Shown here: piece by piece, positions 1-7,791 of the stretch | How positions within the stretch are numbered: position 1 is the first letter of the stretch | Layout: every line of letters begins with the position of its first letter | Assembly: GCA_017436035.1 (NCBI GenBank) | Contig: JAFSDV010000026.1 | Coordinates: 1-55,441, forward strand | Reading direction: 5' to 3' | Length of the DNA stretch: 55,441 nt | From: Oscillospiraceae bacterium | GTDB taxonomy: Bacteria; Bacillota; Clostridia; Oscillospirales; Oscillospiraceae | Notes under the pieces: generated by a model | What the model was told of the DNA's origin: nothing | Seen by the model: only the letters and a program-made list of their open reading frames with translations | Database searches by the model: none | Position numbers and translations under genes: made by a program

Positions 1-183
1 GGCAAGGGCAGAAAAATCGAATCTCCCAAGCGAAAGAAGCTGAAACATGTCCGCAGAGTCACTCGGACAGATTCCCGCGTCGCCCGAAAACTTCTGCAGG
101 GCGGCACGGTTCTCAACAGTGAATTACGCAGGGATTTGGCTGTAATCCGCCAAACCCTCCGCAGTCAAAACCAAGGAGGTTAA
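1..183 (+). CDS. KOW-domain RNA-binding protein, C-terminal part (5' end outside window)
   Basis: Frame 1 is open from the first base and ends with TAA at 181-183, leaving about 60 residues. They are very basic, with the segment [14 protein letters not shown] near the start. This matches the small L14e/L6e-like KOW proteins that clostridia carry between map and infA. The start and the KOW core lie upstream of the window. The last codons (GGA GGT TAA) overlap the ribosome binding site of infA, so the two genes are probably translationally linked. The family's role is thought to be RNA or ribosome binding; its exact function is not established. The call rests on position and on the lysine-rich segment. 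Confidence 0.75.
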   Translation, partial: GKGRKIESPKRKKLKHVRRVTRTDSRVARKLLQGGTVLNSELRRDLAVIRQTLRSQNQGG

Positions 184-187
184 AAAC

Positions 188-406
188 TTGGCAAAAGACG
201 ACGTAATCGAACTTGAGGGCATCGTTACCGATGCACTGCCGAACGCGATGTTCAAGGTCGATATCGGCAATGGACACACGATTCTGGCGCATATTTCCGG
301 CAAGCTGAGAATGAATTTTATCAAAATCTTGACCGGTGATAAGGTAAAAGTTCAGATGTCTCCTTACGATCTGACCATCGGCCGGATCATCTGGAGAAAC
401 AAGTAA
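188..406 (+). CDS. infA: Translation initiation factor IF-1
   Basis: The protein has 72 residues, the usual IF-1 length, and is one S1-like OB fold ([13 protein letters not shown] near the start, GRIIWRNK at the end). IF-1 binds the 30S A site and helps IF-2 and IF-3 select the initiator tRNA. The start codon is TTG at 188, placed by an AAGGAGG at 173-179; no ATG fits the conserved N-terminus. It sits directly before rpmJ in the ribosomal operon, as in most Firmicutes. Confidence 0.97.
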   Translation: MAKDDVIELEGIVTDALPNAMFKVDIGNGHTILAHISGKLRMNFIKILTGDKVKVQMSPYDLTIGRIIWRNK

Positions 407-441
407 TTCGAGATAATGTGCTCATATGGAGGTTAAACAGT

Positions 442-555
442 ATGAAGGTAAGACCGTCCGTTAAGCCCATGTGCGAGAAATGCAAGGTCATCAAGCGCAA
501 GGGCCGCGTTATGGTAATTTGCGAAAATCCCAAGCATAAGCAGAGACAAGGCTAA
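442..555 (+). CDS. rpmJ: 50S ribosomal protein L36
   Basis: This 37-residue gene starts at ATG 442 after a GGAGG at 428-432. It is the zinc-binding form of L36: Cys11, Cys14, Cys27 and His32 are all present. L36 is the smallest large-subunit protein and binds 23S rRNA. It lies between infA and rpsM, the standard order. Keeping the cysteines means this copy is the zinc-replete type rather than the zinc-free paralogue. Confidence 0.96.
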   Translation: MKVRPSVKPMCEKCKVIKRKGRVMVICENPKHKQRQG

Positions 556-575
556 TAGGAGGTGCTTTAAGAAAC

Positions 576-944
576 ATGGCACGTATTGCTGGTATTGACC
601 TGCCCCGCGATAAAAGAATTGAAATTGGCTTGACCTATATTTATGGCATTGGCAGAAAGAGCGCGACCGATATCCTGGCCGCAGCCGGTGTTAACCCCGA
701 CACCCGTGTAAAGGATCTGACCGAAGCGGAAGAGTCCGCCCTGCGTGAAGTGATCGACAAGAACTACACCATTGAGGGTGACCTGCGCCGTGAGGTTGCA
801 ATGAACATCAAGCGCCTGACTGAAATCGGTTGCTATCGTGGCGTCCGCCACAGAAGAGGCCTGCCGGTTCGTGGTCAGCGCACCAAGACCAATGCCCGTA
901 CCCGCAAGGGTCCCAAGAAGACCATTGCGAATAAGAAGAAGTAA
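576..944 (+). CDS. rpsM: 30S ribosomal protein S13
   Basis: The product has 122 residues beginning [14 protein letters not shown], the conserved S13 start with its helix-two-turn-helix domain, and a basic tail ending [11 protein letters not shown] that reaches toward the P-site tRNA. S13 lies in the 30S head and contacts 5S rRNA/L5 of the large subunit through bridges. RBS AGGAGG at 558-563 precedes ATG 576. It is co-transcribed with rpsK 14 bases downstream. Confidence 0.97.
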   Translation: MARIAGIDLPRDKRIEIGLTYIYGIGRKSATDILAAAGVNPDTRVKDLTEAEESALREVIDKNYTIEGDLRREVAMNIKRLTEIGCYRGVRHRRGLPVRGQRTKTNARTRKGPKKTIANKKK

Positions 945-958
945 GGGAGGGATATGTA

Positions 959-1360
959 ATGGCAAAAGCAAATGCTAAGAAGGTTATCAAGCGCCGCAGA
1001 GAGCGTAAGAATATCGAAAAGGGTGCCGCACATATCCGTGCTTCCTTTAACAACACCATGGTTACGATCACCGACCTCAACGGCAACGCGCTGAGCTGGG
1101 CCTCCTCCGGCGGTCTCGGCTTCCGCGGCAGCAGAAAGTCCACTCCCTACGCCGCTCAGATGTGCGCTGAGACTGCCGCCAAGGCAGCCATCGACAACTG
1201 CGGCCTCAAGACTGTGGAAGTTTTCGTTAAGGGTCCCGGCCAGGGCCGTGAAGCTGCCATCCGTGCACTTCAGACCGCAGGTCTGGAAGTCGTAATGATC
1301 AAGGACGTCACCCCCATTCCGCACAATGGCTGCCGTCCCCCCAAGAGACGTCGTGTCTGA
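959..1360 (+). CDS. rpsK: 30S ribosomal protein S11
   Basis: The product has 133 residues with the conserved segments [16 protein letters not shown] and the C-terminal [13 protein letters not shown]11 forms the platform of the 30S subunit near the mRNA exit. A GGGAGGG lies a few bases before ATG 959. Gene order rpsM-rpsK-rpsD is standard. Nothing unusual is seen. Confidence 0.97.
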   Translation: MAKANAKKVIKRRRERKNIEKGAAHIRASFNNTMVTITDLNGNALSWASSGGLGFRGSRKSTPYAAQMCAETAAKAAIDNCGLKTVEVFVKGPGQGREAAIRALQTAGLEVVMIKDVTPIPHNGCRPPKRRRV

Positions 1361-1386
1361 TTTTGGTATAGGAGGAATTTGAGAAT

Positions 1387-1983
1387 ATGGCTAAGAATAT
1401 GCAGCCTGTGCTGAAGCGTTGCAGAACGCTGGGCGTTTCTCCTGCCGCAATGGGTTACAACAAGACTTCCAATAAGAACCCCGGCGGCCAGAGAAGAACT
1501 AAGAAGTCTGAGTATGCTATTCAGATGACTGAAAAGCAGAAAGTGAAGTTTGTATACGGCATTCAGGAGAAGCAGTTCCGTAATTACTACGAGAAGGCTG
1601 CTCGTCATGAAGGCAACACCGGTGAAAACCTGCTGAGCCTGGTCGAGCGCAGACTGGACAACGTAGTTTACCGTTTGGGCTTTGCCAACTCCCGCCGTCA
1701 GGCCCGTCAGCTGGTTAACCACGCCCATTTCACCGTGAACGGCAATCGCGTGAACATCCCCAGCTACCTGATCAAGGAAGGCGATGTGATCGCTGTTTCC
1801 GAGAAGAGCATTTCCAACAACTTCTTCAAGAAGCTGAAAGAGGATGATGCTTTTGTAGCTGCTCCCAAGTGGCTGGACCGCGATAAGAATACCCTCACCG
1901 GCAAGGTCGTTGCTATGCCTACCAAGGCGGATATCGACTTCGACATCGCTGTCAACCTGATCGTCGAGTTGTACTCCAAGTAA
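1387..1983 (+). CDS. rpsD: 30S ribosomal protein S4
   Basis: The protein has 198 residues. The N-terminal region carries one isolated Cys (Cys12) rather than the four-cysteine zinc cluster, so this is a zinc-independent S4. The S4 RNA-binding domain is clear at about residues 88-150 (RRLDNVVYRLGFANSRRQAR). S4 nucleates 30S assembly and in other bacteria represses its own operon. RBS AGGAGG lies at 1371-1376. A 7-bp hairpin follows the gene before rpoA. Confidence 0.97.
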   Translation: MAKNMQPVLKRCRTLGVSPAAMGYNKTSNKNPGGQRRTKKSEYAIQMTEKQKVKFVYGIQEKQFRNYYEKAARHEGNTGENLLSLVERRLDNVVYRLGFANSRRQARQLVNHAHFTVNGNRVNIPSYLIKEGDVIAVSEKSISNNFFKKLKEDDAFVAAPKWLDRDKNTLTGKVVAMPTKADIDFDIAVNLIVELYSK

Positions 1984-2017
1984 TTGACCCCCTGTTTAGC
2001 AACGCGTATATGCAGAA

Positions 2018-2041
2018 GTGGGGTTCTGTAAATTACCCCAC
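2018..2041 (+). other. Hairpin between rpsD and rpoA
   Basis: A perfect 7-bp stem (GTGGGGT at 2018-2024, ACCCCAC at 2035-2041) encloses a 10-base loop. There is no U run after it, so it is unlikely to be a full terminator. It may be a processing or stability element, or an S4 autoregulation site, in this 84-base gap. Confidence 0.45.
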
Positions 2042-2067
2042 ATATTCAAAAAGGAGGGTTATGATTC

Positions 2068-3024
2068 ATGGTTGAAATTGAAAAGCCTCGCATTACCTGC
2101 ATAGACACACCGGAGGACGCTGCTTACGGCAAGTATGTGGTTGAGCCGCTGGAGCGTGGCTATGGCATGACATTGGGAAACTCCCTGCGCCGTATTTTGC
2201 TTAGCAGCCTTCCCGGCTATGCGGCAACATCTGTAAAGATCGCAGGCGTGCAGCATGAGTTTTCCACCATCCCCGGTGTCACGGAGGATGTAACAGAGAT
2301 CGTTTTGAATGTAAAGCGGATGATTATGAAGCTTTACAGCCAGAGCACGAAAACTGTTTATATTGATGCAGTAGGCCCCTGTGAGGTTACTGCCGGCGAC
2401 ATCAAGGCGGATGGCGAGGTGGAGATCCTGAATCCCGAGCTGCATCTTTGCACGCTGGGTGAGGGTGCCACATTCAATATGGAGATCACACTGTCTCAGG
2501 GTCGGGGCTACGTTCCTGCTGATCGCAACAAGACTGCACAGACCACGATCGGCGTGATTCCCATTGACTCCATCTATTCTCCTGTTAAAAAGGTGAATTA
2601 TACGGTGGAGCCCACCCGTGTCGGTGACAAGACCGATTTTGACAAGCTGACCCTTGAGGTCTGGACAGATTCCACCATCACTGCCAAGGATGCAGTATCC
2701 CTGGGCGCAAAGATCCTGTCTGATCACCTGACAGTATTTACCAACCTGTCTGATGTCAGTGCCGGTTCTACTGTTGTGGAGAAGAATATGGATCGGCCGG
2801 ATACCAAGCTGGCAATGACGATCGATGAGCTGGATCTGTCTGTCCGGAGCTTTAACTGCCTGAAGCGCGCCAATATCAATACCGTGGCTGATCTGATCAG
2901 CAAGACCGGTGAGGATATGATGAAGGTCCGCAATATGGGCAAGAAGTCTTTGGACGAGGTGCAGAAGAAGCTGGAAATGATGGGTCTGTCCCTGGCCAGC
3001 GAAGATTCTGTCAGCAACAACTAA
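2068..3024 (+). CDS. rpoA: DNA-directed RNA polymerase subunit alpha
   Basis: The protein has 318 residues. The N-terminal domain (about 1-230) holds the assembly motif [20 protein letters not shown]; the C-terminal domain (about 250-310) holds [19 protein letters not shown] and the helix-hairpin-helix that binds UP elements and activators. Alpha dimerises to start polymerase assembly. RBS AAGGAGG lies at 2051-2057. The ATG at 2061 is out of frame with the protein, so 2068 is the start. rplQ follows after 15 bases. Confidence 0.97.
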   Translation: MVEIEKPRITCIDTPEDAAYGKYVVEPLERGYGMTLGNSLRRILLSSLPGYAATSVKIAGVQHEFSTIPGVTEDVTEIVLNVKRMIMKLYSQSTKTVYIDAVGPCEVTAGDIKADGEVEILNPELHLCTLGEGATFNMEITLSQGRGYVPADRNKTAQTTIGVIPIDSIYSPVKKVNYTVEPTRVGDKTDFDKLTLEVWTDSTITAKDAVSLGAKILSDHLTVFTNLSDVSAGSTVVEKNMDRPDTKLAMTIDELDLSVRSFNCLKRANINTVADLISKTGEDMMKVRNMGKKSLDEVQKKLEMMGLSLASEDSVSNN

Positions 3025-3039
3025 AAGGAGGAAACGTTC

Positions 3040-3381
3040 ATGTTCGGAACTCGTAAGCTGGGTAAGACCAGCACGCAGAGAAAGGCCCTGCTGCGTCAGC
3101 AGGTAACCGACCTGCTGGAGAACGGCAAGATGGAGACTACCTTCTTTCGTGCAAAGGAAGTGCAGCCTGTTGTTGAGAAGATGATCACCCTGGGTAAGAA
3201 GGGTGGCCTGTCCAACTACCGCAGAGCACTGGCTTTCATCACTAAGGAAGATGTAGCAAACAAGCTGTTTAAGGAGATCGCTCCCAAGTATGCTGACCGT
3301 AACGGTGGCTATACCAGAGTGACCCGCACCGGAGCCCGCCGTGGCGATGCTGCTGAAATGGCAGTGATTGAGCTGGTGTAA
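3040..3381 (+). CDS. rplQ: 50S ribosomal protein L17
   Basis: The 113-residue product begins [20 protein letters not shown], the L17 signature, and ends with the basic [20 protein letters not shown] segment. L17 lies near the polypeptide exit tunnel. RBS AAGGAGG is a few bases before ATG 3040. It is the last gene of the operon; a strong terminator follows 20 bases later. Confidence 0.97.
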   Translation: MFGTRKLGKTSTQRKALLRQQVTDLLENGKMETTFFRAKEVQPVVEKMITLGKKGGLSNYRRALAFITKEDVANKLFKEIAPKYADRNGGYTRVTRTGARRGDAAEMAVIELV

Positions 3382-3400
3382 TTCGGAATCAACACACATA

Positions 3401-3435
3401 AAAAGAGCGTGCTGTTTTGCAGCACGCTCTTTTTC
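3401..3435 (+). terminator. Intrinsic terminator of the ribosomal operon
   Basis: An 11-bp perfect stem (AGAGCGTGCTG at 3404-3414 with CAGCACGCTCT at 3420-3430) and a 5-base loop are followed by a T run. It closes the infA-rplQ operon. Confidence 0.93.
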
Positions 3436-3486
3436 TAAGACAAGCCCATTATGGAAATAGAGGCGGAAGCTAAAATACGATTTTTC

Positions 3487-3515
3487 TTGCAAAATTACAA
3501 AATATACTGTATTAT
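3487..3515 (+). promoter_or_regulatory. Sigma-A promoter of the PHP phosphatase gene
   Basis: TTGCAA (3487-3492), a 17-base spacer and TATTAT (3510-3515) form a good housekeeping promoter about 60 bases before the start codon. Confidence 0.7.
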
Positions 3516-3577
3516 AAAAAAAGATTGTTTTCTAATTCAGTGGCTTTGCCGCTAGGAAAGAAAGTGGGACTTGCGTT

Positions 3578-4306
3578 ATGGTTGTAAATCAAGAATTTTG
3601 CGATATGCACAGCCATCTGCTGCCCGGAATGGATGACGGCTGTAAATCGGTAGAAGAATCTGTTCGTGTGCTTCGGTCCAGTTACGATCAGGGCGTTCGT
3701 CAGATTTTTGCTACGCCCCATTATTATCCTGTGGAAACAGTGGACACTTTTTTGAAGCGGCGGGAGGCGGCAATGCAGGCACTTTCCAAACGGTTAGAGC
3801 AGGTAGAGCTGCCGGTCCCTCAAATTTGCCTGGGTGCAGAAGTAGCCTACCGCCCCGGCATTGGTTATCAGGAAGACCTTGAGAAGCTGTGCCTGGGAAA
3901 ATCCCGGTATATGCTGTTGGAAATGCCATCAAGTCCGTGGAGCGATGAGGTTGTGCGTTCTGTGCGCAATATGTGCAGCACCAAAGGCATTATACCGATC
4001 ATTGCCCATATTGAGCACTGCATGCCTATGCAGTCGCGGGATGTGCTGATGCGGATTTTGGAGCAGGATGTTTTGGTGCAGATGAACGCCGGGTATCTGC
4101 TGCGTTTTTCTTCCCGGGGCAACGGCAGAAGATTGCTGAAAAACGGTGTGGTGCAGCTTTTGGGAACAGACTGCCACAATATGACCAGCCGAAAGCCGAA
4201 TATGGGGCTTGCAATGGCGTATTTGGAGAAAAAAGGAATGACACGCACGGTTCGTGAAATCACGGCCTTAAGCCAGTCCATTTTCCGGGAAGCCTTCGGA
4301 GAATAA
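3578..4306 (+). CDS. CpsB/YwqE-type PHP-family protein-tyrosine phosphatase
   Basis: The 242-residue protein begins with the PHP metal-binding motif DMHSHLLPGMDDG (about residues 9-21). Further metal ligands are in FATPHYYP, AHIEH and LGTDCHN. This pattern is that of the manganese-dependent CpsB/CapC/YwqE phosphatases, which dephosphorylate the bacterial tyrosine kinase of capsule and exopolysaccharide export. Here it stands alone between its own promoter and a terminator, with no capsule kinase or chain-length gene beside it, so its substrate is inferred only from the family. The RBS before ATG 3578 is weak. Confidence 0.85.
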   Translation: MVVNQEFCDMHSHLLPGMDDGCKSVEESVRVLRSSYDQGVRQIFATPHYYPVETVDTFLKRREAAMQALSKRLEQVELPVPQICLGAEVAYRPGIGYQEDLEKLCLGKSRYMLLEMPSSPWSDEVVRSVRNMCSTKGIIPIIAHIEHCMPMQSRDVLMRILEQDVLVQMNAGYLLRFSSRGNGRRLLKNGVVQLLGTDCHNMTSRKPNMGLAMAYLEKKGMTRTVREITALSQSIFREAFGE

Positions 4307-4313
4307 TAGAAAC

Positions 4314-4365
4314 AAAAGCAGATTCTGTACAGCCTGCCGGACAGGCAAACACAGAATCTGCTTTT
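4314..4365. terminator. Bidirectional terminator
   Basis: Arms AAAAGCAGATTCTGT (4314-4328) and its complement (4351-4365) enclose a second small stem. The A run on the left and T run on the right let it serve both the rightward phosphatase gene and the leftward YdcF gene. Confidence 0.88.
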
Positions 4366-4369
4366 GGCT

Positions 4370-5122
4370 TCAGAAGAGAAGGTAGTACCACAGAGCAGCC
4401 ACTTCCCGCAGATAGTAATTCAGCTTCAAGGTCAGTTGGTGCGTTGGAGCGGGAAGCCCCAATGCCTGAACACCACAGTCCTCTGCAACAAGCGAGGCAC
4501 GATAAATGTGATACGCACTGGAGACCAGACCGATTTTAACCGGACGGCAGTTGGTTTTTTCTTCAATCAAGGTCAGAGAATAGCTGAGATTTTCACGGGT
4601 AGAGGTGGAGCGGTCTTCAATCCAGATCCGATTTGGCGAGATACCCATTTTTGTCAGCGTATTATACATACACAGAGCTTCAGAGATCTCTTCGTCCGGT
4701 CCTTGACCGCCGGAGACGATGGCAATGACGTGGGGATGCTCGGACAGGTATTCAAAGGCGGTGTCAATTCGATCCTGCAAGCTGGCGGAGGGGGCTTCAC
4801 CGATCACCCGTGCACCCAAAACGATGATGTATTCCGGTGCCGGTTCTGTAGGAGGACGGGAGGCCTGTAGGATGGGAACAAGGGTAATACCATATAATAT
4901 AGACCCCAAAATAAGAATAGCAGTCAGTAAAGGGATCATAACGCCGGTTGTTTTTGGATGTGTCTTCTTTAAGGAAAACAGCAGGTAGAAGCAGGTTATG
5001 ACAGCGGCGATCCCGCAAAGGAGCACCCCCAAAAAATGATGACCGGATACGAAAAGCCAAAGGTATGCGCCGAACAACAGGAGCAGCACCGGAACGGACC
5101 ATTTCAAAAGCTTTTTAAGCAC
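4370..5122 (-). CDS. YdcF/SanA-family membrane protein (DUF218)
   Basis: The 250-residue protein has three hydrophobic segments in the first 85 residues and then a DUF218 domain: YIIVLGARV, VIAIVSGGQGPDEEISEA, IWIEDRSTSTRENL and LVSSAYHIYRA are the family's motifs. Family members (SanA, ElyC, YdcF) act at the cell envelope, and some affect peptidoglycan or vancomycin tolerance; no reaction is firmly known. The start is GTG at 5122, seven bases after AAGGAGG; the ATG just upstream is out of frame. Confidence 0.85.
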   Translation of the reverse strand: MLKKLLKWSVPVLLLLFGAYLWLFVSGHHFLGVLLCGIAAVITCFYLLFSLKKTHPKTTGVMIPLLTAILILGSILYGITLVPILQASRPPTEPAPEYIIVLGARVIGEAPSASLQDRIDTAFEYLSEHPHVIAIVSGGQGPDEEISEALCMYNTLTKMGISPNRIWIEDRSTSTRENLSYSLTLIEEKTNCRPVKIGLVSSAYHIYRASLVAEDCGVQALGLPAPTHQLTLKLNYYLREVAALWYYLLF

Positions 5123-5165
5123 ACATATTCCTCCTTAAAAAACGGGATTTTCGACGCTTTTCCCC

Positions 5166-5194
5166 ATTATAACACGGAAGGAACATAAAAACAA
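5166..5194 (-). promoter_or_regulatory. Promoter of the YdcF-family gene
   Basis: On the minus strand TTGTTT (5194-5189), a 17-base spacer and TATAAT (5171-5166). The -35 box overlaps the foot of the thrS terminator. Confidence 0.6.
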
Positions 5195-5236
5195 GCACAC
5201 CCTATGTGCGTCCGCACATAGGGTGTGCTTGTTTTT
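5187..5236. terminator. Long bidirectional terminator after thrS
   Basis: Two 24-base arms (5187-5210 and 5213-5236) are perfectly complementary and end in A and T runs. It ends the leftward thrS transcript immediately after the stop codon. Confidence 0.92.
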
Positions 5237-5239
5237 TTG

Positions 5240-7036
5240 TTAGACCTCTTTGCTTTTGGAGGCGATCTCCAGCAAGCATTTGGCAGTAAATTCCTCAGGG
5301 GTCATAGCACCCAGGTCCTCGCCCTTACGGGTTCTTACGGAAACTGTGCCGTTTTCCATATCCCGGTCGCCGATGACCAGCATATAAGGGATCTTTTGCA
5401 GCTGTGCCTCCCGGATCTTGTAGCCCAGCTTTTCACTGCGGCAGTCGGTTTCAGCGTGGATATTCACGGCGTTCAGCTTGGCAGCCAGCTCTTTGGCATA
5501 CTCGTGTGCCCGGTCGGTGATGGGCAGGACCTTGACCTTTGTAGGCATCATCCACAGGGGCAGAGCACCGGCGTATCGCTCAATGAGATATGCCAGCGTC
5601 CGCTCGTAGCAGCCCAGGCTGGTACGGTGGATGATATAAGGGGTCTTTTTCTGACCGTCTGCATCGGTGTATTCCATGCCGAACTTTTGAGCCAGCAGCA
5701 TATCGATCTGAATGGTAACAATGGTATCTTCTTTGCCGAAGACATTCTTGTACTGAATGTCCAGCTTGGGGCCGTAGAAGGCGGCCTCATCGATGCCGAT
5801 GGTGTATTCAACACCCAAATTGTCCAGAATCTGACCCATTACCCGCTGTGCTTCCTCCCACTGCTCAGCAGTGCCTTCGTACTTGATGCCGGCGCGGGCG
5901 GGATCCCACTGGCTGAAGCGGAAGGTGCAGTTTTCCAGCATACCCACAGTATCCAGAACGTACTTAGCCAGCTCCAGACAGCCCCGGAATTCTTCCTCCA
6001 GCTGATCGGGACGCAGTACCAGATGTCCTTCGGAAATGGTAAACTGACGGACGCGGATCAGACCGTGCATCTCACCGGAATCCTCGTTACGGAACAGGGT
6101 AGAGGTTTCACCCAAACGCATGGGCAGATCCCGGTAGGAACGGGCGCGGTTCAGATAGACCTGATACTGGAAGGGGCAGGTCATCGGACGCAGCGCGAAG
6201 CACTCCTTGGTCTCGTCTGTGGGATCACCCAGCACGAACATACCGTCCAGATAATGATCCCAGTGACCGGAGATCTTGTAAAGGTCGGATTTGGCCATTA
6301 GGGGGGTCTTGGTCAGCAGATAACCCCGTTTCTGCTCCTCGTCTTCGATCCAACGCTGCAGGGTCTGGATGACCCGGGCACCCTTGGGCAGCAGAATGGG
6401 CAGACCCTGCCCGATCTCCTCCACAGTGGTGAAAAATTCCAGCTCCCGGCCCAGCTTGTTGTGATCCCGCTTCAGGGCCTCTTCCTGTGCTGTCAGGTAG
6501 GCATCTAACTCATCCTTGCTGGGGAAGCCAATGCCGTAGATCCGCTGCAGCATTTTCCGGTTGGAATCGCCGCGCCAGTAAGCACCGCAGGATTTGGTCA
6601 GCTTAAAGCCGTTGTGACGGAGACGTCCGGTGTGGTCCAAATGGGGACCGGCGCACAGATCGGTAAATTCGCCTTGGGTGTAGAAGCTGATGACCGCGTC
6701 CTCGGGAAGATCCTCTATCAGCTCCTTCTTGTAGGGCTCGTTATTGGCTTCTGCCCAGGCAAGGGCTTCTTCCCGGCTCTTTTCGCTGCGCTCCAGGCGG
6801 ATGCGCTCCTTGACGATCTTCTTCATCTCCCCTTCGATCTGAGAAAGGTGATCAGGGGTAAAGGAGAAGGGTGCGTCAAAGTCGTAGTACCAGCCCTCGT
6901 CGATGGCAGGACCGATTGCAAGCTGCACCTCCGGCCACAGCCGCTTGACAGCCTGCGCCATCACATGAGAGCTGGTGTGCCAAAAGGTCTTGCGGTATTC
7001 AGGATTTTCAAAGGTATACAGATTTTCTTCAGACAT
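5240..7036 (-). CDS. thrS: Threonyl-tRNA synthetase lacking the N-terminal TGS domain
   Basis: The enzyme charges tRNA-Thr with threonine. It has 598 residues rather than about 640. It begins directly with the editing domain (FWHTSSHVMAQAVKRLWP, about residues 13-30; FTDLCAGPHL), then the class II core (ALRPMTCPFQYQVY with the zinc Cys; FRNEDSGEMHGLIRVRQF) and the anticodon-binding domain (VKVLPITDRAHEYA onward). The usual N-terminal TGS domain is absent. The start is ATG 7036 because AAAGGAGGT lies seven bases upstream; a longer in-frame reading would run into the T-box terminator. Expression is controlled by the T-box leader. Confidence 0.95.
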   Translation of the reverse strand: MSEENLYTFENPEYRKTFWHTSSHVMAQAVKRLWPEVQLAIGPAIDEGWYYDFDAPFSFTPDHLSQIEGEMKKIVKERIRLERSEKSREEALAWAEANNEPYKKELIEDLPEDAVISFYTQGEFTDLCAGPHLDHTGRLRHNGFKLTKSCGAYWRGDSNRKMLQRIYGIGFPSKDELDAYLTAQEEALKRDHNKLGRELEFFTTVEEIGQGLPILLPKGARVIQTLQRWIEDEEQKRGYLLTKTPLMAKSDLYKISGHWDHYLDGMFVLGDPTDETKECFALRPMTCPFQYQVYLNRARSYRDLPMRLGETSTLFRNEDSGEMHGLIRVRQFTISEGHLVLRPDQLEEEFRGCLELAKYVLDTVGMLENCTFRFSQWDPARAGIKYEGTAEQWEEAQRVMGQILDNLGVEYTIGIDEAAFYGPKLDIQYKNVFGKEDTIVTIQIDMLLAQKFGMEYTDADGQKKTPYIIHRTSLGCYERTLAYLIERYAGALPLWMMPTKVKVLPITDRAHEYAKELAAKLNAVNIHAETDCRSEKLGYKIREAQLQKIPYMLVIGDRDMENGTVSVRTRKGEDLGAMTPEEFTAKCLLEIASKSKEV

Positions 7037-7071
7037 GGTTTTACCTCCTTTGGATTGGGGCAGGCAAATAT

Positions 7072-7307
7072 AAAATCCCACCCCTGAAAAAATCAGGGGT
7101 GGGATACTAGCTTGTATTCCACGGTTCCACCCTGGTTGCAGATCGCTCTGCCACTCATTGACGCTTTAACGGGCGCACCCGGACGGCTATTTCCAACCGA
7201 CGGCTCAGAAGTGGTATGCAGCTTTGCAGGGGTTCAAAGCCCTTTCACCGGACAGGCTTCTCTCTGAGAATCTTACAAAGCGCCGTGTCTTCCTCACAGC
7301 CTTTTAC
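7072..7307 (-). ncRNA. T-box riboswitch leader (tRNA-Thr sensing) of thrS
   Basis: On the minus strand the leader has the conserved T-box GGGTGGAACCGTGG (about 7133-7118), which pairs with the uncharged tRNA acceptor end. It ends in a strong terminator: 13-bp arms at 7105-7093 and 7087-7075 followed by a T run. The probable specifier codon is ACC (7215-7213, threonine) in the sequence GCATACCACTTCTGAG of stem I. Uncharged tRNA-Thr should stabilise the antiterminator and let thrS be read. Confidence 0.93.
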
Positions 7308-7313
7308 CTGCCT

Positions 7314-7342
7314 AATATAGCACAAAAACACTCCGGTGTCAA
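7314..7342 (-). promoter_or_regulatory. Promoter of the thrS T-box transcript
   Basis: On the minus strand TTGACA (7342-7337), 17 bases, TATATT (7319-7314). Transcription would start near 7307, just before the T-box structure. Confidence 0.82.
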
Positions 7343-7660
7343 TGGTTTGCTTCCCTGCAGAATGAAAGCAGTCCGCCAATAGGTCAGGTGGAGCATCCGG
7401 ATGAACCAACACTGTATTTTACCCGGTTGGGGGAGGAAAAATAAAAAATACAAGGGAAATAGTTTACCATAATCTCTTTGAAGGTTGACTTGCCGGGCAG
7501 TTGCGTTTTCTTCAATGTTATGTAAACAAAAAGGGGCGGATTCCACTATATGTGGTGGTTTACAGAATATAAAAATGCATATTTAGAATGAAAGTTTACA
7601 TAAAAGTTATGGAATAATTTGACGAAAAGTTGCGCTAATACCGAGTTTGGGTGAAAAAGC
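7343..7660. other. Intergenic stretch without a recognisable gene
   Basis: This AT-rich gap between the divergent thrS and 3D-domain promoters holds no open frame with a good RBS and coding character. A short GTTTACAT element occurs in both orientations (near 7519 and 7593), and a small CCAC-TATA-GTGG hairpin lies near 7542. Their function is unknown. Confidence 0.5.
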
Positions 7661-7688
7661 TTGACTTTTCAGGAATATTTGCTATAAT
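7661..7688 (+). promoter_or_regulatory. Promoter of the 3D-domain protein gene
   Basis: TTGACT (7661-7666), 16 bases, TATAAT (7683-7688). This leaves a 5' leader of about 100 bases in which I see no known riboswitch. Confidence 0.75.
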
Positions 7689-7791
7689 GAACCCACTATT
7701 CTTTACTGAATAGTAATCTTTTGTTACTGTTTGATACAGCCGATTTATCGGCAGGTAAGCCTTGAGAAGTGTTGAAAGGAGGCACATGCTT

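Noticed and set aside
2059-3492. Long open frame on the minus strand opposite rpoA and rplQ (477 codons)
   Set aside because: It lies wholly over two certain genes, lacks an RBS, and its translation is rich in His, Gln and Leu as expected for the antisense of codon-biased genes.
7500-7760. WalR-type operator for the 3D-domain cell-wall gene
   Set aside because: TGTTAT- and TGTTAC-like hexamers occur but not as a pair with the 5-base spacing the motif needs.
7689-7791. c-di-AMP (ydaO-type) riboswitch in the leader of the 3D-domain gene
   Set aside because: The leader is only about 100 bases and lacks the conserved blocks of that class.
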